From the NCBI RefSeq assembly GCF_000315625.1, contig NW_005434623.1, forward strand, positions 481,369 through 521,553: a DNA stretch of 40,185 nt, in the 5' to 3' direction. A program made the translations under genes and the position numbers. This DNA comes from Guillardia theta CCMP2712. Lineage: Eukaryota > Cryptophyceae > Pyrenomonadales > Geminigeraceae. This document shows positions 31,353 through 40,185 of the stretch, piece after piece. Position 1 is the first letter of the stretch. Each line of letters begins with the position of its first letter. Below the pieces are notes generated by a model that worked only from the letters and a program-made list of their open reading frames with translations, had not been told where the DNA came from and did not search any database.

Positions 31353-33462
31353 ATGCTCCTGTCAGGCCACGTCCCCGTCACAATTCTGACGGGCTTTCTC
31401 GGAGCGGGCAAGACGACGCTGCTGAATCACATCCTGACCGGAGCGCATGGCCTCAAGGTCGCGGTCATCGAGAACGAGTTCGGCGAGGTGATGGCGGCAG
31501 GAGATGTGAGAATGATCCCTTTCTCAGCTGAGGGAGGGACGGCAGGTCGGCATCGACGACAGCCTGGTGAAGCAGCGGTTTGAGACCCAGGAGGAGATCT
31601 TCGAGATGAACAACGGGTGTATCTGCTGCACTGTGAGGTAGACGGAGAGGGCGGGGAGAAGAGAGAAGGAGGAGTAAGATTTTGCTTCAGAGGTGACCTC
31701 ATACGGATCTTGAGCAAGATCTTGAAACGAAAGACCAGGCTCGACGCTATCTTGATCGAGACTACAGGTTTTTCTCCACCGTTCTGCTCTCCTCGTCCAC
31801 CTCTCTTCCTCCTCACCCTTCCCCCTCCTGGGGCTCTCCCTCTCTGACATCATCCGCCTCCAGGAGTGGCTGACCCAGCGCCCGTGATTCAAACTTTCTT
31901 CATGGATGAAAGTATCAGGGTGTGTGCTGCAATTCAAAATCCCTCCTTGTCCTCGTGCTCGCTCTCGCTCTTGTTACCATCCTCCTCCTCCTCCTCCTCC
32001 TCCTCCTCCTCCTCCTCCTCCTCCTCCTCCTCCTCCTCTTGTCTTCCTCGTCCCTCTTTCTGCTGTTCTCGCAGTTGGTCGGGTCTGATGTCATCGCAAG
32101 GCTCAAGCAAAAGTCGATGCTGTGCTGACAGTGGTGGACGCTAAGGTGACGCTTGTTGCTTGAGCGAGGAGGTGACAGGAAGCAGCACATCCTCCAGCAT
32201 CTCGACGAGGAGAAGCCGGAGGGGGTCGAGAACGAGTCGATCGAGCAGGTCGAGGGCTTGAGGGGAGGAGCGCGTAACCTTGTGCTCAGGTTGTCTTTGC
32301 TGACAAGATCCTCCTCAACAAGATCGACCTGGTTTCCGAAGAGCAGCTCCGAGAGGTGGAGGGTCGCTCCCTCCCCGCTGCCTCGCCTCCTCATCCTCCT
32401 CCAGGTCCAGCAGCGACTTCGTCAGCTCAATCGCATGTCCGAGATCATTCCCTGCCAGATGGCGCAAGTGGTATGCTCCTCCTCCCTTGTCGCTGCTGCT
32501 GCTGCTGCTGATCCCTTAGCTCCCTCCGCCTCCTCGTCGCTTACTGGCTCTCTCAGCCCGTCGACAAGATCCTGGGCATCGGAGCCTTTGACCTCGAGGT
32601 TCGATGCTGACGTGGCATGAGATGCTGACATGAGGGCAGCGCATCATGAAGATGGAGCCAGACTTCCTTAGTGACCATGTGCGCTACTGCTGCTCCTCTA
32701 TCCTCCTCCTCCTCCTCCTCCTCCTCCTCGTCCTCGTCCTCGTCCTCTACCCGTGCCGTCTCCTTGCTTGTCAGGCGATGCATCAGGCGCGTGTCTCACG
32801 TGCTGCAGGAGCACATGCACGACTCGGCTGTGACGAGCGTTGGGATCATGCGAGAGGTAACGGCCCGGTTCACGAGTGAGTGAGTGAGTGAGTGAGCGTG
32901 CAGGGGGAGCTCGACCTGGACAAGACCAACGGATGGATCAGGTGATGGCTAGGAGGAGGAGGAGAAAGAGGAGGAGGAGGAGCAGCAGCAACAGCGGCAG
33001 AAAAGAGAGAGGGAGGAGGGGTGTGAACTAGTGGCAGCTCGTTGCTGAAGGAGAAGGGACAAGACATCTATCGATCTAAAGGCGTTCTATCTATCAAGGT
33101 GAAGAACCCTCCTGCTTGCCCGAGCAGTTCGTCTAACGCCCTTGCAGGGTATGGACTCCAAGTTTGTGTTCCAGGTTCCCCTCTCCTCCTCTCCTCTCCC
33201 CTCCTCCCTCACTTCCCGTAGGGTGTGCATATGATGTTTCAAGGAGAACCACATTCGCCTTGGGGAAAGGATGAAGTTCGCGTGAGTGAAGGGAGGAGGG
33301 GAGGGGAGAGGAGGGGAGGGGAGGGGAGGGGAGAGGAGAGGAGAGGAGAGGAGAGGAGAGGAGGATCTGAGAGCGCAGCAGATGAACAAGCTCGTCTTCA
33401 TCGGCAAGAATCTTGATCGCCAGCAGCTCAACCAAAGCTTCGAAGCTTGTCTGATTAAGTGA
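31353..33462 (+). CDS. COG0523/CobW-family GTPase (metallochaperone)
   Basis: COG0523 proteins are G3E GTPases that use GTP to deliver metal ions (zinc, cobalt) to client enzymes. Exon 1 (31353-31487) has the P-loop: [20 protein letters not shown], then [10 protein letters not shown]. Exon 2 (31546-31636) has [11 protein letters not shown], the C-x-C-C metal site. Exon 3 gives [10 protein letters not shown] (Walker B region), followed by [64 protein letters not shown] (the N-K-x-D guanine motif), [34 protein letters not shown], then the C-terminal domain: [53 protein letters not shown], and [20 protein letters not shown] to TGA 33460-33462. About 13 exons. The CPELVPI-type N-terminal motif of vertebrate ZNG1 is not visible in exon 1. 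The join at about 32680-32780 is unresolved in phase. Confidence 0.9.
31980..32040. repeat. (CTC)n intronic microsatellite
   Basis: About 19 CTC units in an intron of the COG0523 gene. A similar array lies at 32700-32748 and a (GGGGA/GGAGA)n array at 33295-33362, both also intronic. Confidence 0.95.
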
Positions 33463-34406
33463 AGTCTCTAGTCTCCGCCCACTGTCCTTCCATTGTCCTA
33501 CTTTTTCTATATTCAATCCAATTTCCTCAAGCTTGTGTCAAACCACATGACCACTACCCCCACTCTTTCCGTTCGACTACCTACCCAATCCAGCAAGTCC
33601 AGCCCTTAACCCTACCCCTCACATTTACTCCAATCCTTCTGGATGGACTAGGGGAGAATACAACCCCCCGATTTCTTGGACCCTCCTTATCGCAAATACC
33701 CACCCCTCTCACTTCTTCGTACGAAAGGGCATGAACTGATGGCAGAGCAGAGTTCTGCAAGGAACAGCAGAGGAGAGAGGAGACAAGAGGAGGAGAGAGA
33801 GAAGAGAGAAGAGAGAAGAGAGAAGGGAAGGGAAGAGAAGGAGGGGAGGGGAAGGGAAGAGAAGAGAGAAAGGGAGGAGAGAGAGTGGGATAGGAGGATG
33901 AATCGGAAGAACAAGATTCGCAGGAGAAGAGCATGAAGGGAAGAAAGAAAGATTTAAATAGGAGTAGAGTCAAGAGGAAAAGCGGAAAGGGAGAGGGTAA
34001 GGAGTAAACGGAGGTGAAAGAGGAAACGAGCGAAAGAAATGACCTCAGATATGAACGCAATATGCAAACCGAATGAGAGGGCGAGGAAGGACACGCGAAG
34101 AGGGCAGAGGGGCGAGGGGCAGAGAGGCAGAGAGGCAGGCATGACGACGACAATAGTGCGTGTGAGGGGATCAGGCTCAAGAGAGCTTCCAGGGTGATGA
34201 GAACGCACGGGCTGCTCTTTCTTGTCACCCGTGGCGACTATGCTGCCATGGTAGCAAAGACACTCCAGCATTGAAACTTGTGTACATGAGTGTTGATACA
34301 TGAGTGTTGATACATGAGTGTTGATGACTTCAAGTCTTCGCAGTGAGCAGGCAAACGTGATGAGCAATCAGTGAGGGCGACAAGGTTTGCGATCGAGTTG
34401 AGGAGG
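33463..34406. other. Gene-free gap, GA-rich, with a 14-bp repeat
   Basis: After the COG0523 stop the sequence is C/T-rich then strongly G/A-rich (33760-34140). At 34283-34325 the unit ACATGAGTGTTGAT is repeated three times in tandem. No exon chain or domain is seen; the long minus-strand Ser/Leu-rich frame is complement of purine-rich DNA. Confidence 0.5.
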
Positions 34407-37197
34407 ATGAGAGGCTTCCTGCTGGGAGGTCTCTTCTCCCTCCTGATCGTTGAAGCGATCGGGTATGCTCGATTACTTACTTGTTCCTCGATGCTGATGT
34501 GTGTGCTTGCAGATTCGACAACACGCGAGCAGGAAAATATCTCGTCTTCAGAGAATCCTCGAGCTCCTTTATGAGCGTGAATTCTTCCTCTCTACATTCT
34601 TTTTCTTCTTTGACGGTGACTTTCCATCTGCTTTGGTTTGCGGCTCCTCGTTTGATCTTCTCCTCTTTCTCAGCTACAATCTTTCGTCCGCGTGGTTGAT
34701 TCGCGCTTCTCAAGCCCCTCCTCTTCCACTGGCACTGCATACATCCCCATCATGGGCAACATGAAGAACAGCACCAGTAAGGGTTACCAACTGTCGTACA
34801 GCTGGACGGGAGCGAGCGGCAGTAGCTCCTTCTGCCTCCAGGCGTTTCTGAGCGAAAGCGCGAGCTCGTCAAAGCTCGAGCAAGTTTGCACCAACATCAA
34901 TCAGGCGAAGTCAGACTGGTGGCTGCTGACTGGTCGCATAGAAGTGACCGGCGGCAGCACCGTCACCCTCTATCTGTACGCGAGAAGCAGCAGCGCATCG
35001 CAGTGGGCGATCGAGACCATGTCGAGCAGCGCAAGGTGAGATGTTTCACTTCCCCGATAGGACGAGTGTCTGACTGGATGTTCAGCTACTCTCGTCCCCT
35101 CGCCCTCGAGCCGTTTGCCCTCTTCCAGGTGGGCGCCGGCAGCGGGTCCAGCAAGATCTATGCGAACGTGGACCTTGACGAGATTCGGATCTACCGCGAT
35201 GTCGCGCTCAACACCCGAGACTTGTACGAGAGCTCCACGAGCTGTCCCGTCTCCTCGCAGGGTCTCTTGCTCAACGTATCTGACCTCGCGAGCATCTCCA
35301 GCTCTCCCCCTCTTCAGCTTCAGTCCTCCGGGGTCACTGCTGCCTCTGCTGTGCAGCTCGTGCCGCCTGCACATGGGCAGGACCCGATGAATCAGACGTA
35401 CCTCGACCGAGCGCCTGTCGCTGTTGCCAGGTCCTCAGGGGCCTTGACCGTCGACCGAGTCAATTATAGAGCCTTCACAGGGCTACCGTTGGACGCCTGG
35501 AGGCTTCAGACAGACCTCGGGATAATCGACGATGCGACCCCAGCAGCGATGGTGTTTGTGGATGCGAACACCAACGACAAGGTGATTCAGAAAGAGTTCC
35601 TGGTCTACAATCAGATGGCCATATCCGATGTCTCTGTTCAAACGTATCCCAACGACGCTGCGTTGGGATGCTTCGACAGCAACTGCATGGCTGTAACTTG
35701 GAATTTCTGCCTTGGCCCCTTTCTTCCCGGTCTCAACTTGTGCAACCGTACTGCTCCCAAGTTCTCATACCTCAGTAAGACTTGGAGCGTTCCGTCCGGC
35801 CGAGGATGGAAGATATCGATTGCCTACACCAACCAAGTCTGCTACCCTCCCCTCTCCGCCATCTTGAAGTACGAAAGCATGTACGTCTTCGAAGCTGCTC
35901 CGGAATGGGCCTGTGTTGGCGATCTGTTTCCTCTTAGCCAGGATCTGAAGGACTGCGCCATCCCGAACCGAGTCTTCAACCTCACGGTCGGAGAGACGGT
36001 CAACATCAACTTCTATGCTTTCGATCGCAACGTGGACGACCGAGTCAAGATCGACTATGCCGACTACAGTCAGCGGCCTGCCTCAGGTAGCCTCGTGCAC
36101 GCAGGCGCAAGCAGCTTTCAGCGATCGGGCTACACGTTATGGAACCAGACGTTCTCGTTCAAGGCGAGGGAGGTCGACCGAGGGCAGTCGTACAAGATCT
36201 GCATGCGAGCCACCTCCTACCCCTCTTCGGGCAGCCAGGCAGCGTACGAGGCCTACGTGGGCGACGCGATCGCCACGAGACCAGAGGGAACCTGCGGGCA
36301 GGGAGGAGCCTGCCTGCCTGCCTCGCTTGTGGACCGCTGCTTCTCCATCGGCATCTCTCCCAACATGGTTCTCTTCGGCTGCCCCTCCTCCAGCTCCGAC
36401 TGTGTCCCCCAGGACTACGAGGCTGGCGGGCGATATGCCGAAGGTGCTGTGATCCGCTTCCGGGCGACTGGAAGCAGCTGCGCAAGCCCGGTCTACCTCA
36501 ACGCTCGCTACCTCCTGCCATGCGCCGATTGCTCGCAGAGCCTTGTCAGCATAGTGGTGGACCCCTACACCCGGGCCCCGAGCAACTTCCGCATCACGAG
36601 GGTGGCAGACAAGTTTCAGATCGACTGGACGCCCTCCCTCCAAGACTTCGCCGCCTCCCTATGCCTTGTCGCTCAGTCCACCATCCCCATCAGCGCCTCT
36701 CGCCGCTGCTTCCAACTCCGCGTGCTCAAGTGCCGGCACTGCTTGCGAGATGGAGAGACGCTGCAGGATGTGGGGAAGCTCTACGGGACTGACTGGCTGC
36801 AGCTCTACATGTCAAACCCTCACCTCACAAACCCCGACGACATTCCGAGCGCCTATGCTGACCTCAGCATCGGGGTCACCTACCGGGTGCGACCTGGCGA
36901 CTACATCGACCGCCTAGCCGACAAGTTCCTCATGACTAGGAGCCGGTTGGAAGCGCTAAACCCCGAGCTCAAAGTCAACGACGTCCTCCAGCCGGTCAGT
37001 CTCCTCCCATCTTGCTCTTGCCGATCTCCTCCACCCTCCTCCACTCTTGCTCTCGCATTGATTCTTCCTTTCTGCTCTCTTGCTCTCTCTTCTGTCACTG
37101 TCTGATGGTCTTCTTCCTTCAGGAGCAGGAGATTTGCATCCTTCCCCCGGTGTGCGACATCGAGTGCTTGTTCGGTTCCCAGTGTAAAATTATTTGA
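34407..37197 (+). CDS. Secreted protein: LamG-like domain, large Cys-rich ectodomain, two LysM motifs
   Basis: ATG 34407 gives a signal peptide (MRGFLLGGLFSLLIVEAIG) split by a phase-2 intron from FDNTRAGKYLVFRESSSSFM. After a second intron comes LQSFVRVVDSRFSSPSSSTG and a concanavalin-A/LamG-like region (SWTGASGSSSFCLQAFLSES; after a 50-nt intron FQVGAGSGSSKIYANVDLDE then IRIYRDVALNTRDLYE, the typical last strands of LamG_3). A long uninterrupted exon follows (35086-36993) with many paired Cys and N-x-S/T sites and no recognised domain. Two LysM-like modules end the protein: LRDGETLQDVGKLYGTDWLQ and TYRVRPGDYIDRLADKFLMT with LEALNPELKVNDVLQ. The last exon (after a GTCAGT...TTCAG intron) is QEICILPPVCDIECLFGSQC to TGA 37195-37197. 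LysM binds N-acetylglucosamine polymers, so a cell-surface or scavenging role is inferred. No membrane anchor is visible. Confidence 0.87.
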
Positions 37198-37339
37198 CAT
37201 GGTTGCAATCGTCTCAACTATTATCTCAATTGTTATCTCGTAACATCTCCTCACACCAAATGGCTGTTTCTCAGCATCATCCCAGACCGTTACAGTCCTG
37301 AGCGTCAAGCGTCATCCTCCATCAACTTCTTATCCTCTC

Positions 37340-38081
37340 TCACCTCGCCAAGGCTGCATAAAGGCTTCGCACGTGCTGAAGCTCCTCCTCCTTCTCCTCC
37401 TCCTCCTCCGAGTTTTCCGTCGGGAGGGACCCGCGTATGTGCGATCTCAGCCCCTGTGCCTGCAACATCGAATAAGATGCATGAGAATAAAGCGCGTCTC
37501 CTCCTTTCGTCCTACCAAAGTTGGTGTAGATGCTGTCAGTGTCGCCCACGACTGCAGCAGCATCAGACTTGGGAGCGAATATCAACGGCAGCATCACCGC
37601 CGTTGTCGAAGGCTTGACGATTGAAGATGAAGCACTTGAACCCGTCGTTGTCGCACGCGAAGGGTCCGTTAGCTCCTCCTTCTGCTGCTAGTCCTGCAGC
37701 CTACTGGGGGTCAGCGCCAGGTGGAGGAGATGAGTGGTGGGAGGGGATCAGTACAATGATGGAAACAAAGTGAATGAGGAGGGTGATGCATGCGGATGAA
37801 GGGATTAAGCAAAAGTTCGACTGGATGTTTGGTGACACGTGTGATCGTCAAGTGAGCATATGAACAGCGCCCTACATCTGTTGCACGCATGTCATATCCA
37901 TGCTCAGCCCACGGGGCCCCGCCGGTCGGCATGCTACAGCAGGATCACAAGACGAAGAAGGGAAGGAAGAGAAATACCTGTCGTAGACCTCGTTCTTCTC
38001 TCCTGTCAGATTGAGACCCATCGTCTGCGCGGGTTCCATGGCGGAGTGGAGGTCGGTGATTTTAACGAGAAGTTCGAACAT
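37340..38081 (-). CDS. Small protein of unknown function, three exons
   Basis: Three phase-consistent exons: 37978-38081 (MFELLVKITDLHSAMEPAQT, MGLNLTGEKNEVYD), 37876-37933 (MPTGGAPWAEHGYDMRATD, phase-2 join) and 37340-37687 (QQKEELTDPSRATTTGSSAS ... acidic Glu run ... VRSLYAALAR, stop at 37340). Together they give about 165 residues. The last exon contains VVGDTDSIYTNFG, reminiscent of DNA polymerase B motif C, but nothing around it supports a polymerase. Ser/Thr/Ala-rich and Glu-rich low complexity dominates. It is divergent to the Na+/H+ exchanger gene. Splice sites are GT-AG but only one join is strongly constrained. Confidence 0.45.
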
Positions 38082-38992
38082 GATTGACCTTCCTGTCTTA
38101 TGATACACGAGGAACGAAAGTTCTTCTGATAGACACAACCTCTTTCCTCCTTCTCCTTCTCCTTCTCCTTCTCCTGCTCCTTCTTCTCCTTCTCCTACTC
38201 CTGCTCGGTCGCCCTGCTGAGTTTGTCCCTTCCCCGATCTATTCTTGATCCACCCACCCGTCATTTTTCAAGTACCACTACCCACCATATCAGCTCAATG
38301 TACCCCCTCTATTCTAATATCGATTCTGACCCCCACCCCTTTTCCTGACCAGCCTTCCCCACCCGCCTCAGGCGAGATGACTGAGATGTCCGGGGATGAG
38401 GGGTAAAGTTTCAAGAGTTGGGGCAGGGGTGGTGAAGGATAAGGGGTCATATAGTACGGGTACTTTGACTTGAAATATCCGCTCATTTATAGGGTGGGTT
38501 GTCATTGTGTCGGGGTTGTGAAGTGAGTGAAAAAGTTGGGTACAGGTCATGAAGCACCGAATCATGGAGAGGAAAAGAATGAGGCGTAGCGAGGGAGAGA
38601 GGAGAGGAGGAGGAGAGCGAGGGAAGAGACAGAGGGAGGAGAGAGGAAGGAGAGAGGGAGGAGAGAGAGGGAGACTGGATTGAGCTTGCCATGGCCTGCA
38701 AAGTAACAAATGAATGGAATGGTTCGAATGGTCCAAGTTCGAGTGGAGAGGAGAAGGAAAGAAATATTTAGTTTGACTTTCCCCGCAGCATGTTGGGGAT
38801 CCTACTGCGAGGATGAAAACAAGAAGCATGAGCGATCACATGAGTGTTATGCGGAAATGACAAAGACTGTAAGTGTGTAGATCCCTTCGGCCATTGTTGT
38901 AAGTTTGTGCTAGTACTCTCTGCCTCGCTCGCTCTTCTGACGTCCGCTGTCTCCTCTTCTGTCGCTCTCGGAGGCTCTCAACCGATATCAGC
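38082..38992. other. Intergenic region between divergent genes
   Basis: No gene supported. A CTCCTT/CTCCTG array lies at about 38145-38205, a purine-rich GAGGAGAG stretch at 38585-38680. Either gene could have unseen 5' exons here. Confidence 0.5.
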
Positions 38993-39922
38993 ATGCTTTC
39001 TCCAATCATGGCTGAGGAGGTCATCAACGCTCAGGCAAGCAACCAAGCGGCTGGTGTGGTCGGCCTGGTGAGGCTCTCCCTCCCTGACGCTGCTGCTGCT
39101 GATGTTGCTCAGGTACTTGCCTGCACGCTCTTCGCCAACTTGCTCCAGCGTTTCAACACTTCATACTGGTTCTCTTCGGACAGGTGCAAGCACCCTCCTC
39201 CCTGCTCCCTGCTCCCTGCTCCCTCCTTTCTCTCTGACTCCCTTCTTCTCGTCCCTCTAGCGTACTCGCCATCGTTATTGGCTTCATCGCGTCTGTGCCA
39301 CTCTGCACCATTTCGGGTTCGTCCACGAACACAACCCGACCAGGAAAGGTCAGAGCGAGGAGCGAGAGAGTGGGAGGGTGAGGAGGAAGAGGAGTGAGGG
39401 TATCAAGAGGTGGGAGAGTAGTTAGCGGGAGGAAGACACGAAAAGTCGAGACTAAAGACTTGACTTGCAGGACTTCGATACAGTCTTCTTCCTCTACCTC
39501 GTTCCTTCCATCCTCTACGGTGATCCTGATGAAGGGGAGGGAGAGGACGATGAAGAATGAGAAGGGAGGAAGGAGAGGTGGGAGGGGGTCTGCTCGCTTG
39601 CTGAAACGTTTCTCAGAGTCAGGATATTCTCTAAATCAGAAGGACTTTTTCCGTAACTTCACTGCCATCATTGTCAGCTCTTGTTTTCATCTCTCCCTCT
39701 CTCTTTCTTCTCACTTCTCTTGCAGCTCTATGCCGTCGTAGGCACCGTCATCTCCTCCATCGTCACCGGTCTTCCTCCTCTTTCCTCCTCCTCTCTCCTC
39801 CTCTCTCCTGCTTCTTCTTCTTTAACGATCTTACAGGCATGACGCTCTTTCAGCTTGCAAGCAAGGGGTCAGTGACGGGCATAAACGCGAGTAGCCCCAA
39901 GGAGGTAACGCCATGCGCTCCT

Positions 39923-39960
<38 letters not shown>

Positions 39961-40147
39961 TCTCCTGCTCCTGCTGCTCCTGCTCCTGCTCCTGCTGCTG
40001 CTCCTGCTGCTGCTCCTGCTCCTGCTCCTTCTCCTCTCCGTCTTTGAGTGAGTCAGACTACAGAGTCTCATGTTCGGTTCTCTTCTCTCCGCCACTGACC
40101 CCGTGGCAACTCTCGCGGTCCTCGGTCAACTTAATGGGGACCCACAG
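38993..40147 (+). CDS. Na+/H+ exchanger (NHE/SLC9 family), 5' part, truncated by window end
   Basis: NHE proteins swap Na+ (or K+) for H+ across plasma or organelle membranes. ATG 38993 starts a short N-terminus and the first helix (VLACTLFANLLQRFNTSYWF), with an in-phase 45-nt stretch that may be an intron. Then come VLAIVIGFIASVPLCTISGS, DFDTVFFLYLVPSILY, ESGYSLNQKDFFRNFTAII (the conserved G-Y-x-x-x-x-x-x-F-F-x-N-F block), LYAVVGTVISSIVTG, MTLFQLASKGSVTGINASSP, and SLMFGSLLSATDPVATLAVL with GQLNGDPQ. The S-A-T-D-P-V-A motif is the family hallmark in the ion-binding core. The last visible exon ends at 40147 at a GTAGAG donor and the gene continues to the right. A hexanucleotide array fills the intron at 39920-40032. 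All seven joins are phase-consistent. Confidence 0.92.
39920..40032. repeat. (CTCCTG)n array in an NHE-gene intron
   Basis: CTCCTG hexamers with CTGCTG and CTTCTC variants lie between the exons ending SSPKE and starting SLMFG. It is the reverse complement of the GGAGCA/GAGCAG family seen at 1451-1612 and 26383-26530. Confidence 0.96.
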
Positions 40148-40185
40148 GTAGAGGGAGGGAGGCAGGGAGGGGGGGGGGTGTTGTG

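Noticed and set aside
33581-34228. Ser/Leu-rich minus-strand ORF of 215 codons
   Set aside because: It is the complement of purine-rich low-complexity DNA, with no domain and no splice context.
37340-37597. DNA polymerase family B fragment
   Set aside because: GDTDS is present, but the residue before it is Val rather than Tyr, no motif A or B is found in neighbouring exons, and the rest is low complexity.

Overview
The window comes from a nuclear genome of an intron-dense unicellular eukaryote. Genes are split into many short exons by mostly small GT-AG introns, some apparently only 20-50 nt. Introns and gaps are loaded with microsatellites. The recognisable proteins are eukaryotic: cornichon, Fcf2/DNTTIP2, JMJD4-like JmjC, SET with a post-SET region, SLC9 exchanger. 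Base composition, intron style and gene mix suggest a cryptophyte alga of the Guillardia type; this is an inference and was not tested by a search. Exon joins were worked out by eye from GT/AG sites and phase continuity, so gene bodies are more certain than individual splice sites and 5' ends.

Layout: 212-1031 (-) helical protein of unknown function; 1230-1700 (-) weak gene fragment; 2609-4583 (-) SAP-domain plus Fcf2 pre-rRNA-processing protein; 4892-5904 (+) membrane/coiled-coil protein; 6056-6499 (-) cornichon cargo receptor; 7040-10538 (+) secreted/ER Sel1-repeat protein; 11.2-18.8 kb a cluster of nested, mutually inserted retroelement copies; 19145-21178 (+) HEAT-repeat protein; 21445-21948 (-) four-helix membrane protein; 22.0-24.5 kb gene-free, holding a roughly 0.95-kb extremely GC-rich island; 24521-25801 (+) unknown protein; 25875-28472 (-) JMJD4-like oxygenase; 28655-30916 (-) SET-domain protein, possibly read through in frame into the JmjC gene; 31353-33462 (+) COG0523/CobW metallochaperone GTPase; 34407-37197 (+) secreted LamG-like/LysM protein; 37340-38081 (-) small unknown protein; 38993-right edge (+) Na+/H+ exchanger.

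The genes do not form one pathway. Several fall into pairs sharing an upstream region (cornichon/Sel1-repeat, SET/COG0523, unknown/NHE) or converging at their 3' ends (4892/6056, HEAT/4-TM, 24521/JmjC). The most unusual region is the retroelement cluster. There the 3' end of one element, with or without its Ser/Ala-rich C-terminal coding tail, recurs in both orientations, is inserted into other copies of itself with visible target-site duplications, and appears as micro-insertions of only 23-45 nt.
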